Shown one piece after another: positions 23,264 through 36,429 of a stretch of 64,000 nt of DNA. Origin of the DNA: Apteryx mantelli (taxonomy: Eukaryota > Chordata > Aves > Apterygiformes > Apterygidae). Numbering within the stretch: position 1 is the stretch's first letter; each line of letters begins with the position of its first letter. A program made the position numbers and the translations under genes. Location: contig NW_027118693.1 in assembly GCF_036417845.1 (NCBI RefSeq), positions 3,172,001-3,236,000 on the forward strand. Reading direction: 5' to 3'. Below the pieces are notes generated by a model. It was given only the letters and a program-made list of their open reading frames with translations. It ran no database searches and had not been told where the DNA came from.

Positions 23264-24226
23264 AAGGAGAAAGAGGAATGGGGCAACTGGACATCTCCAG
23301 TGGAGTTCCTCCTGCTGGGACCGGGTAATGTCCCCAAGCTTCCGATGCCTCTCTTCCTCCTCTCTCGCATGATCCACCTGGTGACCATGTTTGGGAACAT
23401 CCTCATTGTTGTGCTAGTGGTGGCACGCAGGCATCTGCATACCCCCAGGTACTTCTTCTTGGGGAATTTCTCCAGTGTGGAAATCTTCTACACCTCCACC
23501 ATTCTGCCCAGGCTGCTGGCCAGATTCCTAACTGGGGACAGAACCATTTCTGCTCATGGCTACATGACACAGTTCTATTTCTTTGGCTGTTTTGCAGCTA
23601 CTGAGTATGACCTGCTGGCCACCATGTCCCTGTGATCGGTACTTGGCCATATGCCAACCCCTGCTCTGTGCAAGCCTCATGAACTGGAAGGTGTGTCTCC
23701 AGCTGGTGTCGGGGTCTTGGCTAGCCCGATTACCAATGTCTACAGCAGTGATGTGGTTATTTTCTCAGTTACAGTTCTGTGGCCCCAGTGTCATTGATCA
23801 CTTCTTCTGTGATTTTACCCCTTTACTAGCGCTCTCCTGCAGTGACACCACAGTGCCTACGCTGGTTACTTTCGTAATCGGCTTTCTGGATGTAGTCTTC
23901 CCTTTGCTATTCACTCTGGCATCCTGTGTCTGCATCAGAGCTGTTATCCTGAGGATCCCCACCAGCATGAGGAGGCAGAAGGCTTTCTCCACCTGCTCCT
24001 CTCACCTCACCATGGTCACTGTTTTCCACGGGACCCTCACCATTGTCTATATGATGCCCAGAACAGCTCTGCTGAGACAGCTCAATAAAATGCTGTCCCA
24101 TTTTTCTACACCATCCTCACGCCCGTGGTCAGTCCACTCATCTACAGCCTGCAGAGCAGGGAGATGAAGGGGACTCTTGGAAAGGCACTCAGGAAAACTG
24201 TGGCCTCCACACAGAGCTCATACTAG
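23264..24226 (+). pseudogene. Olfactory receptor pseudogene, OR11/OR10-like
   Basis: A full-length single-exon OR with several lesions, best seen against its partner at 61,882. The start codon has become AAG (23,264-23,266). One extra C in TCCCTG at about 23,628-23,630 shifts the frame just before CDRYLAIC. Two extra bases at 24,099-24,100 shift it again before FYTILTP. The upstream acceptor is CG where the partner has AG (about 23,213-23,215). Otherwise the OR features are intact: GNILIVVLVVA in TM1, PRYFF for PMYFF, DHFFCDFTPLL, RRQKAFSTCSSHLTMV, and SPLIYSL in TM7. The final codon is TAG at 24,224. Multiple independent hits make a sequencing artefact unlikely. Confidence 0.92.
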
Positions 24227-24640
24227 TTGTGATCCACCAGGAATGAACTGACCTAGCATGGCAGACTTGGAAATGCATGTTCTGTGTATCAGGTGTAGCT
24301 TTCAAAGTGTAGCATATGGAGAAGTTTGTGGAATGGGAAGGGGGAGAAGGGAATAAATGTCTTAGGGGAATATAGGCCTGGTGTAGAAGAGTGCAAAGAA
24401 TATCCCTGGCTGTCTTCTTTCTTTAAAATAAACCCCATTATCATGCTGGAAGCAGGAGCTCTTGAAATGTCTTAGCTTTCTTTTTCTGTGAAGAGCATAA
24501 AGGAATTTCAGCCGTAATGTGAGCTCCTTCCAGGGGCAAGCATTGACGTATTTTCCTGTCTGTGGGTTCCTGAGATGGTAGCCCTCTCGCTCAGCTGTAC
24601 ATATTCCCAGAGGAGAGGTCTGTATTGTTAGTTACTGTTC

Positions 24641-25686
24641 CGTTCAGCGAAGATCGCCAGTGCAACAGAGTTGACTGCACCCATGCATGCACCTCCTATG
24701 GGTCAGGATGGCCTCAGGTACGCCGAACATGGATGTGGGCAGGGGTCACAGAGCTGGGGCCTAGTGAAGAGGTCTGCTAGGGACTGAGGCAAGAGGGGGA
24801 CAACGGAAGCAGAAATGGGAAATGTGCAGGCATGTGAAAGGGCTTCCAGTGCTCACGTGTGGCCAACAGCACTGCTGCCTGTGGTTGAGGCCATCAGTGA
24901 AAGCCTGGCTGTGAGTCAGCCCATCCTGAGGCTGGTGCCTAACACAAGCCCCATGCAGCACCTCACTCCTTCCACGGTCCGACCAGGGAGCCTGGGCCAT
25001 CAGAGCAAGCGGAGAAGGCTCCTGGATTGGCCTGTTGCCCTGCTGAGATGAGCCTATCCCTAAAGCCTCCCTCCTGTGCGTGCCTAGAGCATGTCCCTCA
25101 CGCAGCTTTCGGCACCTGGGCTGGCCTTCTGAGGAGATATAGCTCTTATCTGTGGAGACACAAGCATATAAGAAGTATATCAACAGAAGCTGATTGCGAT
25201 TTGGTCACCAGAGGCAGGGCCTGACTTCATCTTCCTCTGAGCCTTTGCTCTCAGCCAGCCTCCCACCACCCTGCGTTCCCACCTCATCTCTTTTGCCAGG
25301 TCAGTCCTCATGTGTGTTGTACGTGCTCTGAAGTGGGAGAAACCTTACTCTGAAGTGGCTGTTTTCCCTCCCATTGCCCAACTAAGTTGAGGCATGGAAT
25401 TCCTCTGTGCGTCCTAGATATGGCTTCTCCATATTGACAGTGATAAGTGGGCAACTGAATCAAGCCTTTCCACTGGACGTGTCTACATTTGGGAAGATGA
25501 ATCCCATCCCTCCTTTCCTCTGAGGTTTCTTGCAGAGGGGAATTGTGAAAGGCGATCTCATAGTCTGAGCCCCTCTAAAAAGTTGTAGGTCCTTCTGCAG
25601 AGGAAAGGTACATTTTCTGGGTCTTATTTTCCCAGTACTTTAAGCAGAAACCATACTGCCCCCTTCTTCCCTTTGCATCATTTCCT

Positions 25687-25720
<34 letters not shown>

Positions 25721-28700
25721 TTTAATTACTCATTTGCTTCCCACTGGCTAACACAGATCTTATGAAGGGAGCCTTCATATTTTCTTCTTTTCCTATCCCT
25801 AATCCTTTCTCCTTGCTTTACTCCCACAGTTCATGCTTACCATGGCCTCTGAAGATCTCCTCAGTCTTTCTTTGCTTTTCCTCATCTGAATTCATAGATG
25901 AAAGCCTGCATTTTTTTTTCTTTTTAGTAACTGAATCAATACCATCCTGCTGCAGTGGGAGATGAAAAGATGAGGGTGTTGATAATACAGGAAGCTTCTC
26001 TAAGAGTCAGGTGCCATACCCCGAGGGATGAGTATGGCATAAGTGTAGAGTGACAGAAATCAATCATGAAATTCTGCATACCCTGAATTTCCTCCAGCAT
26101 ATAACTATAACCAATGTGTAGATTCTCTGGGTGGCATTCATCTACCTTAACTTCAGATATTTGAATGTTGATCTCTAAGTCTTAACACACTGATACTGGC
26201 TCTGTTACACACTTAAGAGCAACATTTGCAGAGGATAGTTCAGCCTCCAAGAACTGATGTGTTGGATGCCCTGGAAGTGGTTTCATCATTCCAAGATTCC
26301 TTTTTCTCCCCACAATAACTTGCTATGAGGATTGAAAGTGGGGACTTTGAGCAGCAGTATGAGATGGGCTCTCAAGCAGAAACATAGTGAGCTCTTGACA
26401 CACGCTGACTCCCCGACAACGGGAGTGATGGATCACACAGAGCCCACTCAGGACAGTGATGGGCTTGGCTTGAGTGTCCTTGGGTGGGTGCTATCTTCCT
26501 TTCAGAGAGAAAGAATGAGTACCAGCAGGTACAGTGCAAGCTTCTCCCTGATCAACGATGAAATATGCGAGCACTGATATTCCTGTATGAAGCAACCATT
26601 CCCCATTTCCTGAAGAACTGGACTTCAGTCACCTCCTGCATCCCAGGGTGAGCTGAGCCTGGGAGCAAGATGCTCTTTTTAATGATGTACACAGGTTGCT
26701 GGGGGATGACAAAGAGAGGGAAGTCTGGAAAATACTATGGTTGAAAGTGGTAGGAGAGAGAAAAGAACTTGAGATATGACAGAGTTCAAGGTGATAGCTA
26801 GGGGGAAAAAGTATGAGCCACATAGCTTGCTTTTCTTTGAGGGGGGTGTTGGACCCAATGACCCTCAAAATAAGAAACCTATTTCCTTGAGTATCCTCAA
26901 ATTTAATCTATGTTCACAAGTGAGTCCCCTGCAATTCACTTCAACCAACTTTTATGATCCAAATCTCAGATGGTCTCAGATGGAGACTTCCCTGGTAGTC
27001 AAAATCAGCCACAGCAGAGAATGGCAGATGCTCTTCTAAGATGGGCTCCTAAAACAGGCAGGATGAGTCCCCCTGTGGCGATGTGAAGATGCTGGTCGCC
27101 TGTCATTAACGTGGGAGGGAGCTGAGGTGACTGAGGTGAAGCTGAGGTGACTTTGACACAAGAAGCTCTATGACTTGATAGGTGTAGGTGTTCAGAAGGG
27201 CACAGGTTTCCTCTACATGATATGCACATGCCCAGGGCATCTGGAATACCACTGGATGCCTGCAAGAGGTACCATCCAACGGAGCTTCCTTTCTTAGCCT
27301 GCCTTCACACTCTGAGAGTCATTTCTAGAGGGATACACCTCACCTTAAGCTAATGGGCTAGGTGAGCTCACATGACTTGTAGCCAACAGTAGCTGTTTCT
27401 CTTCACTGACTACAAAGGAAGCTCAGGGAGAGACAGCTCTATGGTAGCCATCCCAAGTTAGGTAAGGGAGTGCTCCTAGTTCTGTTTTTCTTGGTCCAGA
27501 GAGCTCCTTGAGTCTTCTGTAGAATCATTCCACCTTGACTTGTTCCACACAAGGTGGAAGCGGAAGTCTAGACAAACTCCTTCTTCCCCTTTCCCCTAGC
27601 ATCAGGGCAGAAATTCATCTAGTCTCTCCCTTTGATCAAACAAACAGACACAGTTACTGAGGCATGAAAAAAAAAAAAGAAAAAAAGGAAAATTATTCCT
27701 GCCTTCTCAACTTACACCCTAGATCATCACCTCTTTCCCCAATAGCATGATCTCTTGTGAGATCCCCAAAAGCTCCAGGCAAGAGCACATGCCAGAAGGT
27801 AAGCCATCCAACGGCAGAACATACAAAGCCAAGGAAGTTTTACTGCTGATAAGGATTTGGAGATCCAAAAAGTAGGGAAAAGCTCTGTGGAGGGGAAGTT
27901 GTAAAATAATTTAGAAGAATGGCTTGAAAAGAGGTCACAGACAGCAGTTGTTCTGGCTTGGAGGGCAGGTGAAGGAAGAGGACTGAGATCTCTTCCCTCT
28001 AGAAGGCACTGACTCAGGCTGGGAACATGAGGCTACTGAATGGCTCTAGGGCCTGCTCAATGGACCTCAAGACTTTCATTCTTTGTGGAGCACCAGTGCA
28101 TGGCACATAGAAGATTCCATTATAGTCAATGGAGGTCAACTACTTAAATATAGGCACCTTTGAAGCACCTAAGAAGATGTAATCACCTGGTTCTGAGCCA
28201 GAAGTGTCTGCTGTCTTTCCTTCCATCCCCATGTAGACATCTAAGATATTCTAGAATATTAAAAAATGGCAGTACATGCCCATGCTTCATCATCTAACCA
28301 TTTCCCTACATTCGTTCAGCAAAATTGCTCTGCAAACTGCAGGGACACTGTTGGCCAGATCACTACTGAATTTAATGGGAGCTCAGACCGCTTGCATTGC
28401 AGACACTTCAACTTGGCTGTCTGGAGCTGAATCCCATTGCTGCAGTGCAACTGTTCATATCAGTGTTGCTGTCTGCTGCCCCTTCATAGTCAGGGGAAAA
28501 AGAATGGCATCTGCAGAAGATGATGAATCCAGGCAGTTTAGACAGTGTCTTAGCAATGGAAGGCTCTCCATTTAGCAAAGCATACCTCTCTCCACTTGAC
28601 TCTAGAGTGACCACGGTTTAGATGAGAAGGGTAAAATAAGTATAATGGAATCTGATCCAGATGTTGATTGCTTGGGTTTTTTGAGGAACATTTCAGGAAA

Positions 28701-30714
28701 AAAAAAAAAAACTCATTTTATTTACTGTTTGTATCTAGCAAAACTAATAGCTATCAACAAATCATGCAGCCTGATGTTACCCATTCATTCTGAAAGACCA
28801 GATTTTATCATGGCTACTGGCATCTCCTGGATTGCCTGATGAACTTTATTTCCACCTGTATTCTTAACATTTTAATGACAGATTTATGACTACTTCCTTT
28901 ACTCTAGCAAGGCAAAGTGTGTAAGAGGCAGTCTTTTTGTTTATGAGGCCAAGTCTTAGAGAAGTCAATGCTACTTAAACATGGAAAATTGCCTCTTCTT
29001 GCACCTCGGACAAGATAGACATGAAAATCATTTCACTTTATCTTCTGCTTTTTCATATAACTAATTTAAACAGTTTCAAGCCTGAACTGGTCATCCAGTC
29101 TCTCTGCAATCAGTGGAGAGAGATAGAGCTACTGGGGCATAAGTCATGCTGTTCCTAGGGTCAGGATCCCTCTGAGATTCCACCTCCCTGGGGCTTCTGC
29201 AGAGCACCTTAGGCCGTATGGCTGTCTATTAGGTGACTGAAGTAAGATGAGTGCACCAATTGATACCAAAAGCAACATTCTTCAGTGTTAATGCACCATG
29301 AAGTACAAAGCATCTGCTCGTTATGGGTGTACGGCGACAGAGCTAAAGTTAAGGCAAGGAACAAAGAGTGAGATAACTGAAGAGAAGAAGAAAACATCAA
29401 GAGAAGCAAGGTGGAATAATGCATAGATGCTAGTAATAAGTAGGAGTTTGCAGTGACCGAAAATAAAGGTCTTCACAGGTTGATTTTACCAGACCATCTC
29501 TCAACAAAAACAGCAAAAATCAGTAAAACGAGACCTTTGGGGAATTGTGAGCTCTTGGAAAAAGCTGATCATTTTCAAGGACAGAAATTGCTAGGAACCT
29601 TTTTATTTTGTCAGAAGGACGGCACCCACAAAAAAGAAAAAGATCAATGAAGTCATTGACTCTGGTTTTATTTCAACAGACTTTTTGTCCTCAGCAACTT
29701 TGTGTTTCATGTGGCACACCTCATTTCAAGCATGCTGTGTTTAAACACTGGAATCTCCCAAGTAATAATACAGTTATGACACTAAAGATACAATATGAGC
29801 ACTTAATAAATAATGATGCAGCATTCTGAGGAAACCATAGCCTTTATTTTCAATGACAACACAGACATTTGGAGAAATGTAATAATGAATCATCTCTTTG
29901 AAATCATACATTCCTCTTTCAGTTAAAGCTTTCCCAAGAGGTTTGGAAAAAAAAAAAAAAGAAAGAAAAGGTGGGAGAAGGGCAAGAGGGTTGTTAATTA
30001 CCTTATCTCTCTCTATATATAAAAATTGCAAAAATACTTTAATATATAAAGCCCAACCAATCTGTTTCTTCTAATGCTACAAGGTACTGTGAAGGCAGAT
30101 TATTCTACTTTGGTTTTTAAACTCACCAAACACCAGCACACTTAAGAAAGCCCAATCCACAGCTACTTTCACAGAGACAATTCATACAGTTCACATCATA
30201 AACCAAATCATAACATTTAACTGATGGGAAAAAAGGGGGGGGAAAAAAAACAACTTTAGGAGGGGGTCAAATCTAATAGATTTAGGCAACTTCATGATGC
30301 TTCCATGTTGTTGATGTGTTTCACTTCATGCTTCTCCCCAGGGTCCCTTAGCTTGCACCTTCTCTGGAGTGAGCCAATTAGTTCCCTTCATGGGAAAATC
30401 AGGGGGCAGACAAGAAGATGCCAGAATTCACACTCTGCACACAGAATGGATGCAAACCAGTCAGCATCACTCGATTAGAAACTCTGATTCAGCCCCTGGA
30501 AGATGTCACAAAAGCAGCAGTGTAGCCTAAGACACACCTGATGTGTGCAGGAGACTCAGCCAGGCTGAGTCTACAGTCCACAGACAGAATTCACCACTTC
30601 CTAAGGCCAGGTCAACATACCTATCCCATGCCATGCTGAATGGCTGTGTGGAAATATCTTTCCTTCCGCTCACTCTAGCGATAGCTCATGGTAAGCTCAA
30701 ATACATATCCATTG
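24641..30714. other. Large intergenic stretch, no gene seen
   Basis: Six kilobases with short unrelated open frames only. It contains an (AC)n microsatellite and A/T-rich tracts (for example 27,666-27,690 and 29,947-29,965). I found no OR remnant, RNA gene or recognisable transposon, though diverged repeats could be missed by eye. Confidence 0.5.
25687..25720 (+). repeat. (AC)n microsatellite
   Basis: Seventeen AC-type units with a single G interruption. Confidence 0.97.
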
Positions 30715-30925
30715 CAGTCACTAAAGACAGGTGAGATGAATCCAAAACACCCCAGTTCTTTAGAGAACTGGATTCAGTTGTCCACACGCAGGTGTCTTCT
30801 GCTATTTGAGATGCCCTAAGGAGCCCAAGACATCTTGGCAGTTGTGACAAGGGGCCTTTGGGACACTTGTCCCTTTCTAGAAGGGCTGCTGGAGGTCAGC
30901 TAGGATGTTCTGTGGCATCTCAAAT
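30715..30925 (+). repeat. Unrecognised interspersed repeat, copy 1
   Basis: Contains CTGGATTCAGTTGTCC, CAGGTGTCTTCTGCTATT and TGAGATGCCCTA in the same order as related words in copies near 32.4, 34.4 and 42.1 kb (plus) and 37.8 kb (minus). Family unknown to me; the ends are approximate. Confidence 0.45.
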
Positions 30926-31047
30926 GGCACTAGCCCCACGTGACTCTGGCTGCATTTAGTCCCTTACCGGTACAGAGAATGGAGCTGAGAGAATGCTTCA
31001 CCTCATCCTCACATAGATACCACCTGGCTGCTTACCTGAATCATACT

Positions 31048-32112
31048 CTAAGCACCACTGAATCTCATCCAAGGAGTCTCATCTAAGCTGGCTAGTTTAT
31101 CCCTGTGAACAGAAAGGTCCTGCTCAGATTTTTCAAGACTAAGTACCAGCCATGATGATGCTCGTGGCTTTCCTGCCCTCTTAGTCATCACCAGGCCTTT
31201 GTGCAAAGCATTTTTCAAGGCCTCTTTCATTTGCTCCTTCCTCAGGCTAAATATGAATGGGTTTACAAGAGGCGCCACAATACTGGAGACAACAGGGAGG
31301 CTTTTGTTGAGATGCACAGAGGTCATGTGGGAAGGCCTGGCATAGACAAAGATGGAGATGCCAAAACCCAAGGAAACAACAGTGAAATGAGAAGCACAAG
31401 TTGCAAATGCTTTCTGCCTGCCCTGTGCTGATGGCATCCGGAATATGTTGGAATCAATGTAGGCATAGGAGAGCACAGTCAGTGCCAAAGAGCCAAGGAG
31501 CAGGACCCAGGACACCACAAAATCAATCCACTCAATAAGCTGGATGTCAGCACAAGCAAGGTGTAATAATGGTGCACTGTCACAGAAGTAGTGGTCGATT
31601 ACATTGGCACCACAGTATGGCAGCCGGGCTGCCAGAACCAGAGACGACAGAATCATGACAAAGGCACCCGCCCAGCAGCCCAAAACAAGTGTACTGCATA
31701 CCTTGCTTGTCATGATGCTGGGATACCTTAGTGGGTTGCATACAGCCACATATGTGTCGTAGGACGTGACAGCAAAGAGGATGGACTCAGTTGTGCCCAT
31801 GAGGAAAGAGAAGAAGAGCTGGCTAAAGCAGCCATCAAAGGAAATGGTTTTCTTCTCTGACAGGAAGTTTGCCAGCATTTCAGGAACCACAGAGGAAGTC
31901 ATGGAGATCTCTCTGAAAGACAGATAACTGAGGAAGTAATACATGGGAGAATGGAGATGGCCATCAGTGTATACCACGACAATGATAAGAGTGTTTCCCA
32001 AGACAGTCACTAAATAAATAAGCAGGAACACAACCAAGAGGAGGATCTCCACCTCATGGACATTAGGAAATCGCGCTAAGATGAACTCTGTCACAGATGT
32101 GCCATTCTCCAT
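31048..32112 (-). CDS. Olfactory receptor, OR6-like, open frame but DRY changed to DTY
   Basis: Open frame of 354 residues starting at the ATG at 32,112 (MENGTSVTEF, with an NGT glycosylation site); GCACAG just upstream is a plausible acceptor. GN of TM1, PMYYF, the ECL2 DHYFCD, SYAYI of TM5, KAFATCASH of TM6 and NPFIFSL of TM7 are present. Two things are odd. The TM3 motif reads SYDTYVAVC: the arginine essential for G-protein coupling in most class A receptors is threonine (ACA, one base from AGA). The C-terminus runs about 45 residues past the usual end after EALKNAL, ending in DETPWMRFSGA, as if the normal stop had been lost. TM2 also has FREI for the usual LEI. It may be a very young pseudogene, a non-signalling receptor, or still functional. 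Confidence 0.85.
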   Translation of the reverse strand: MENGTSVTEFILARFPNVHEVEILLLVVFLLIYLVTVLGNTLIIVVVYTDGHLHSPMYYFLSYLSFREISMTSSVVPEMLANFLSEKKTISFDGCFSQLFFSFLMGTTESILFAVTSYDTYVAVCNPLRYPSIMTSKVCSTLVLGCWAGAFVMILSSLVLAARLPYCGANVIDHYFCDSAPLLHLACADIQLIEWIDFVVSWVLLLGSLALTVLSYAYIDSNIFRMPSAQGRQKAFATCASHFTVVSLGFGISIFVYARPSHMTSVHLNKSLPVVSSIVAPLVNPFIFSLRKEQMKEALKNALHKGLVMTKRAGKPRASSWLVLSLEKSEQDLSVHRDKLASLDETPWMRFSGA

Positions 32113-32334
32113 CTCTGTGCAGTCTCCGTTGTGGGAAAGAACACCAGAGTAATGTAGAGTTTTGAATATTTTCTCAGATGACATCTAGTAAGTTTTGGAC
32201 ATCCTGATTTTAAAGAGAAGTTAAGTCCCGACACATAGCTATTCAGGGTCGAATTCATCCCACCTATCTTGGATATCTGCAATAGAAATGTTTCTTTCTG
32301 AGTTAGTCAGCCAGTACCATTTTTTGATGCTGCC

Positions 32335-32580
32335 TAGCCCTCCACAACTATAGAAGAGTCCTGGAATGACTGGTCCAGCCTAAGCACCTGTCTTTTGAAG
32401 TGAGATTCATCATGCCTGACTGAAGGTGCTTGATTGAGTTGCTCATAAATAGGCATCCAGTGCCATTGGTGATGTCTCAGACATCCCCATAAAGCTACAG
32501 TCTTCAATGGCTGGAGATCCCAATGTGTCAGCAACTGAATGAAGCCTGCAGATGTCCACCTACAGAATACAATCAAGAGC
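32335..32580 (+). repeat. Unrecognised interspersed repeat, copy 2
   Basis: Shares CAGTGCCATTGGTGATGT and CAACTGAATGAAGCCTGCAG-like words with the other copies. Ends approximate. Confidence 0.45.
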
Positions 32581-33828
32581 GCCTAAAGAGCCATTCATCC
32601 ATTCATCTTGTCCAAAAAGAAAGGCCTACATTTGGTCTGTTTTGGCAGTAACCTTTCTAGAGAGGCAATATATGCCATCCCAGCTGCCTGTCTAATCAAA
32701 CAGGAGAGGAAGCCATCCCTAAAAGAGGAGCCATCCCTAAAAGGTGATTCAGACCATTGCAGTCTGCCTCTCTCCATTGACGGTTGAGGAGTGGAAGATG
32801 ACAACCTTTGTGAAACAGCCATCACAGTTGTGTGCCACCAAGCTTCGCCTTTGCTCTTTGCTTCATATACAAAGGTGACATAGGCAGGTCTTTGTTGCAA
32901 AGCTGCCTCAATTTCTCTGTAACCGTCATTCAAAATTACCATCAAATCAGAACACAAGATAGACTCCTCTCACCCAGCATTTTCTGCACCTGAATTTTGC
33001 ATCCATGCATGCTCAAATGGCAATAAGTAGCATATTCAGTGTCAATACCATTGTTCCTATAGCTGTGTCTTTGATCTTACCTTCTGCATGAGTGACACCT
33101 CATATATTTCTTTTTGCTTCCTTGCTGAAGACAGCTGGGTCTGACTTCCTGATGAGAGTCTCAGCTGTGACAACCAAGAGGAAAATTGGGGAGAGAGAGA
33201 GAGAGCGAAAGAGGATTCTACATTCCTGCTCTATGTCATAAGACCAGAGGGACAGCTATGTAGCTCAGTTACTTATTGCACAGCCACCAACAGGACGTAT
33301 ACAAGTAAAAAAGTGCATGGTGCATTGACCGATAGGAATCATAGTCTTAGAACAAGAAGACATTCACACTCCAGTTGTTGGAAGAATGATGGATATCCTG
33401 TAGACTTGGCTAAGCTGAAATCAGTGTAATGACAACTGAGCAATGATTTCCTTGCTCAGCATAAACCGTGGACGATTCTTATCAGAATGAGACTGCTCAA
33501 CATGCAAAACAATTTAGAAAGATGAAACATCCCAGGGCAGGAGTTCCAGAAAGCCAGTGTGTGGCAGAAAGGCAAAAGTTTTTTTTTTAACTTGTAATGA
33601 AGAAGGTGCATTTCAGAAAGACCACTAGTACTTGATAGGTGGTCTGAGAAATGCCAGAAAGAAAAGTAATTGGATCCTTTCTAAGAATTTACCCTTCAGA
33701 GGCTTCACTTTGAAAAAAAAATAATAATCCTGGGAGATTTAGATAAACAAGCCTCACATCAAGTTAGCAATAGTTGAGTGCCAGTCACAAAGATGACAGG
33801 CCCCAAATCGTCTTGGTACTGGCATACA
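32581..33828. other. Intergenic stretch
   Basis: Short tandem doublet of GAGCCATCCCTAAAAG near 32,705-32,745 and a (GA)n patch near 33,193-33,206. Nothing else recognised. Confidence 0.5.
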
Positions 33829-34014
33829 CAACAGTAAGGGGCAATGGCCACAAGCTGCAGCTTGGAAGGTTCAGAGAGGACCTCAGGAAAAAGCGAGTTA
33901 TTAATTAGGAGGCTTACGAAGCACTGGAGCAAGTCACCCAGAGAGGGTGGGAGGTTGGGCTAGAGACATCTGGAGGTCCCTTCCAACCACTATTTCAATG
34001 GTGCGATGATTTTC
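33829..34014 (+). mobile_element. CR1 LINE 3' fragment, old
   Basis: GGCAATGGCCACAAGCTGCA through CAGGAAAAAG and GAAGCACTGGAGCAAGTC to GGAGGTCCCTTCCAACC match the CR1 ORF2 end and 3' UTR. Diverged; the terminal 8-mers are decayed. Confidence 0.8.
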
Positions 34015-34324
34015 AGAGGGAAGCCCTGGGGACACAGGTTCCTTGAGCAAACCAAGGAGATGCACATTCAATGGCTATAAAGGAAGTCTAGGAAGGAGAT
34101 CACCTCACCTTGCTTGAGGGCAACAATTCAGGTGCTAAACAGAGGAGCCTAGTGCCATATGAAATCTTCTAGGGTATCCAAGAAGTTTTGTGTGGCTAGC
34201 AGTTATGACAGAGAATCTAGCAAACATGCATGCTCTTCCAGAGTGTCACCCAGAAGCCAGGCATGTTACTGTGCAGGGAATCTCAGATGGAATTAAACAC
34301 AAATATTGAGATTGAAGAAGTACT

Positions 34325-34640
34325 CCCTGGGTGTGTTGAATCTGGGTGTCTAAAGCTGAGCAATTTCTCTCAAGTCCTCTCAGAATCAAGGGAGGTGTAG
34401 GATTCAACCCAGCGTTGCACACATGGGCTTCCAGTGCAATTGGAGATGCTGTTTGGTGTCCTGTTTGGCATCCAGCCACCACTCTACAGAGAGGACAGAT
34501 CTTCTATTGGTCCTGTGTCATAGCTATTGCGCCTATCCAGGTTTTTCAAAGCACCGAGGACATTGCAAGTATTACCTGATGCCTGTGTGCGGGCAACTGA
34601 ATCAGCGTCTTAGTCCATGCAGTCTGTGGAGTCTGAAGAC
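34325..34640 (+). repeat. Unrecognised interspersed repeat, copy 3
   Basis: Contains CAGTGCAATTGGAGATGC followed by a GGTGTCC-like word, and further on GGGCAACTGAATCAGCG. Matches the order of words in copies 2 and 5. Ends approximate. Confidence 0.45.
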
Positions 34641-36429
34641 CAACTGATTAGCTCCTAAAGTACACAACTTACCTTGGATAACTTACAAGAGGAATCTCAC
34701 CCTAGCTGACTGGCTCAGATGGTGACATTCAAAGCATAGATAACTAATTCTGCACAGATGAATCCCACTTCAGATGCTTCACTACAAGATACAGACAACC
34801 CCTACTGAGCAACGACAGTTATCCACTCATCACTGTTCTATTTATCTGCTTGTCTGAGTGATAAAAGCCACACAAGGAACGAGGCCAAACAGTAGTCTGT
34901 CTATGTGAGTAAGTCTGCAATGCCTTAAAGTCACCTTTCAATATTGTTTAGGAAAGAGCTAGGACAAATCAAAGCTTGAGATTAATTTTGCCTCATTGCA
35001 GATGAAATTACAGTCCGGGCATCTTCACTTGAACTCGTAATCCGTATTTCCTTTGCAACCATAGGAGAAAAATTGGCAGTCACAGGGCGTAAATCACTTC
35101 ACTCTACTGCAAATAACTAAAATAGGTCAGGGCCCATTTCCAAAGGGGTATTTTTAAAATCTAGCTGTTGAAGAAAAATCTTCCTGAGAGCCTTGAAATC
35201 TTGGAACTTCTCTGCCTTTGGCTAGACATGCCCAAAATTGCTTCCGACGAGGGAGTTTCCCAAAATCTCAAGGATCTATAGAGCTGAGACACTGCCCTCC
35301 AGCCACCTTCTGTTTCGTGGAGGTACATTACAGTATTGATTTGGACTTTGCCTTTTTGGGCTGACATGCCTTGCCTGCCTTGAGCTGCCTACAGTGCAGA
35401 CCTTTGCGCTTGAGCAAGTAGCTCTGACCTGCTTTGTAGTTAACATACTGAAATACATGTGTCTGTAGGCAGTTCCTCTAGCCAATTTTTGGTGTCTATT
35501 TTAGGACAAGCTGGAGGAGAGGTGAGATGAGCTGAAGTGGGCTAAGGTATCAGGGTAAAGAGACAACTGTATGCAAATGAACAAGTAAGAGAATCATCAA
35601 ATGGCCCTTGTAACCCAGGTTGCTTCTGAAGAACCACAGCTGAGTTCAAGAAAGAAACCCCTTCTGGCCAAACAGTTCAGGAAGCATTTCTTGATACAAC
35701 TGTATTATCAAGGAGACTGTCAGACTTCTAATGAATATGAATTAAAAAAAAAAATGCAGCTAGCTTACTGGAACTTCATCATCTTCAAAATGCTTTATTT
35801 TTCGGATTCTCTTAATTCACTTTGTGACCAATTGTTCATACTACTTATTAGTAGGAACTGATGAATGAATTGCAAAAGAAAATGTTATTGTTCATTTGTT
35901 GGAATTCATTGAGGGAAATATATTTCCAACTTTACCTGTGTTAGTGGAAAGTCAGCGCGAAAGAAAGGGAAAGATGGGGATTTTTTTTTTTCCATTAAAT
36001 TAGATTCTAAAGATTGTGTGAATACTTTGCCACTGCCTTCTGTGTCCTGCTGTGTCAAAGCCTTTTAAAAATGTAGCAGAAATTTACAGATCACAAAAAC
36101 CCAGCAACGTCTGTATTGGGTCACACATGGGGCCTGTGCAACCCAGACAAGTTTCTTTTGGTCGGGCCTCATTAGATGGTGATCTAGAGAAGGTAATTTT
36201 TCACTGTCAAGCCATTTAGGTCCTTTCTTACCCTATAGCCATGTAATATGAGTTTGAGTTTTTGTCCTGAGTTTGCAAGGCCTCAGGACTGCAGCTTCTC
36301 AGGCCTGCTCTGCCCAAACTTTTCTTGACCTGCCTGCAGCTTTTTAAAAGAAAAGTTTTAACTTACTTCAGTTCTTACAGCAATAACAAGCAGTTGTTCT
36401 GTGTGGAATGAGATATTTGCAACTCCCAC
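34641..36429. other. Intergenic stretch, no gene seen
   Basis: A/T-rich unique-looking sequence with short homopolymer runs; no coding region or known repeat seen. Confidence 0.5.

Larger units (their letters stand above)
21230..24640 (+). repeat. Old direct duplication, copy A (with OR pseudogene)
   Basis: Colinear with 59,850-63,300 in the same orientation. Shared landmarks are GCAAGGGCAGAGCAA (21,388 and 59,988), the block with GATGTGTTCCC/GATGTGCTCAC about 450 bases before the OR, AGAATAACTTCAGG-like words, the OR coding exon, and a 3' block with GGTTCCT and GGGAGCC-like words. Identity is perhaps 75-85% outside coding sequence, so the duplication is older than the palindrome. Confidence 0.75.
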
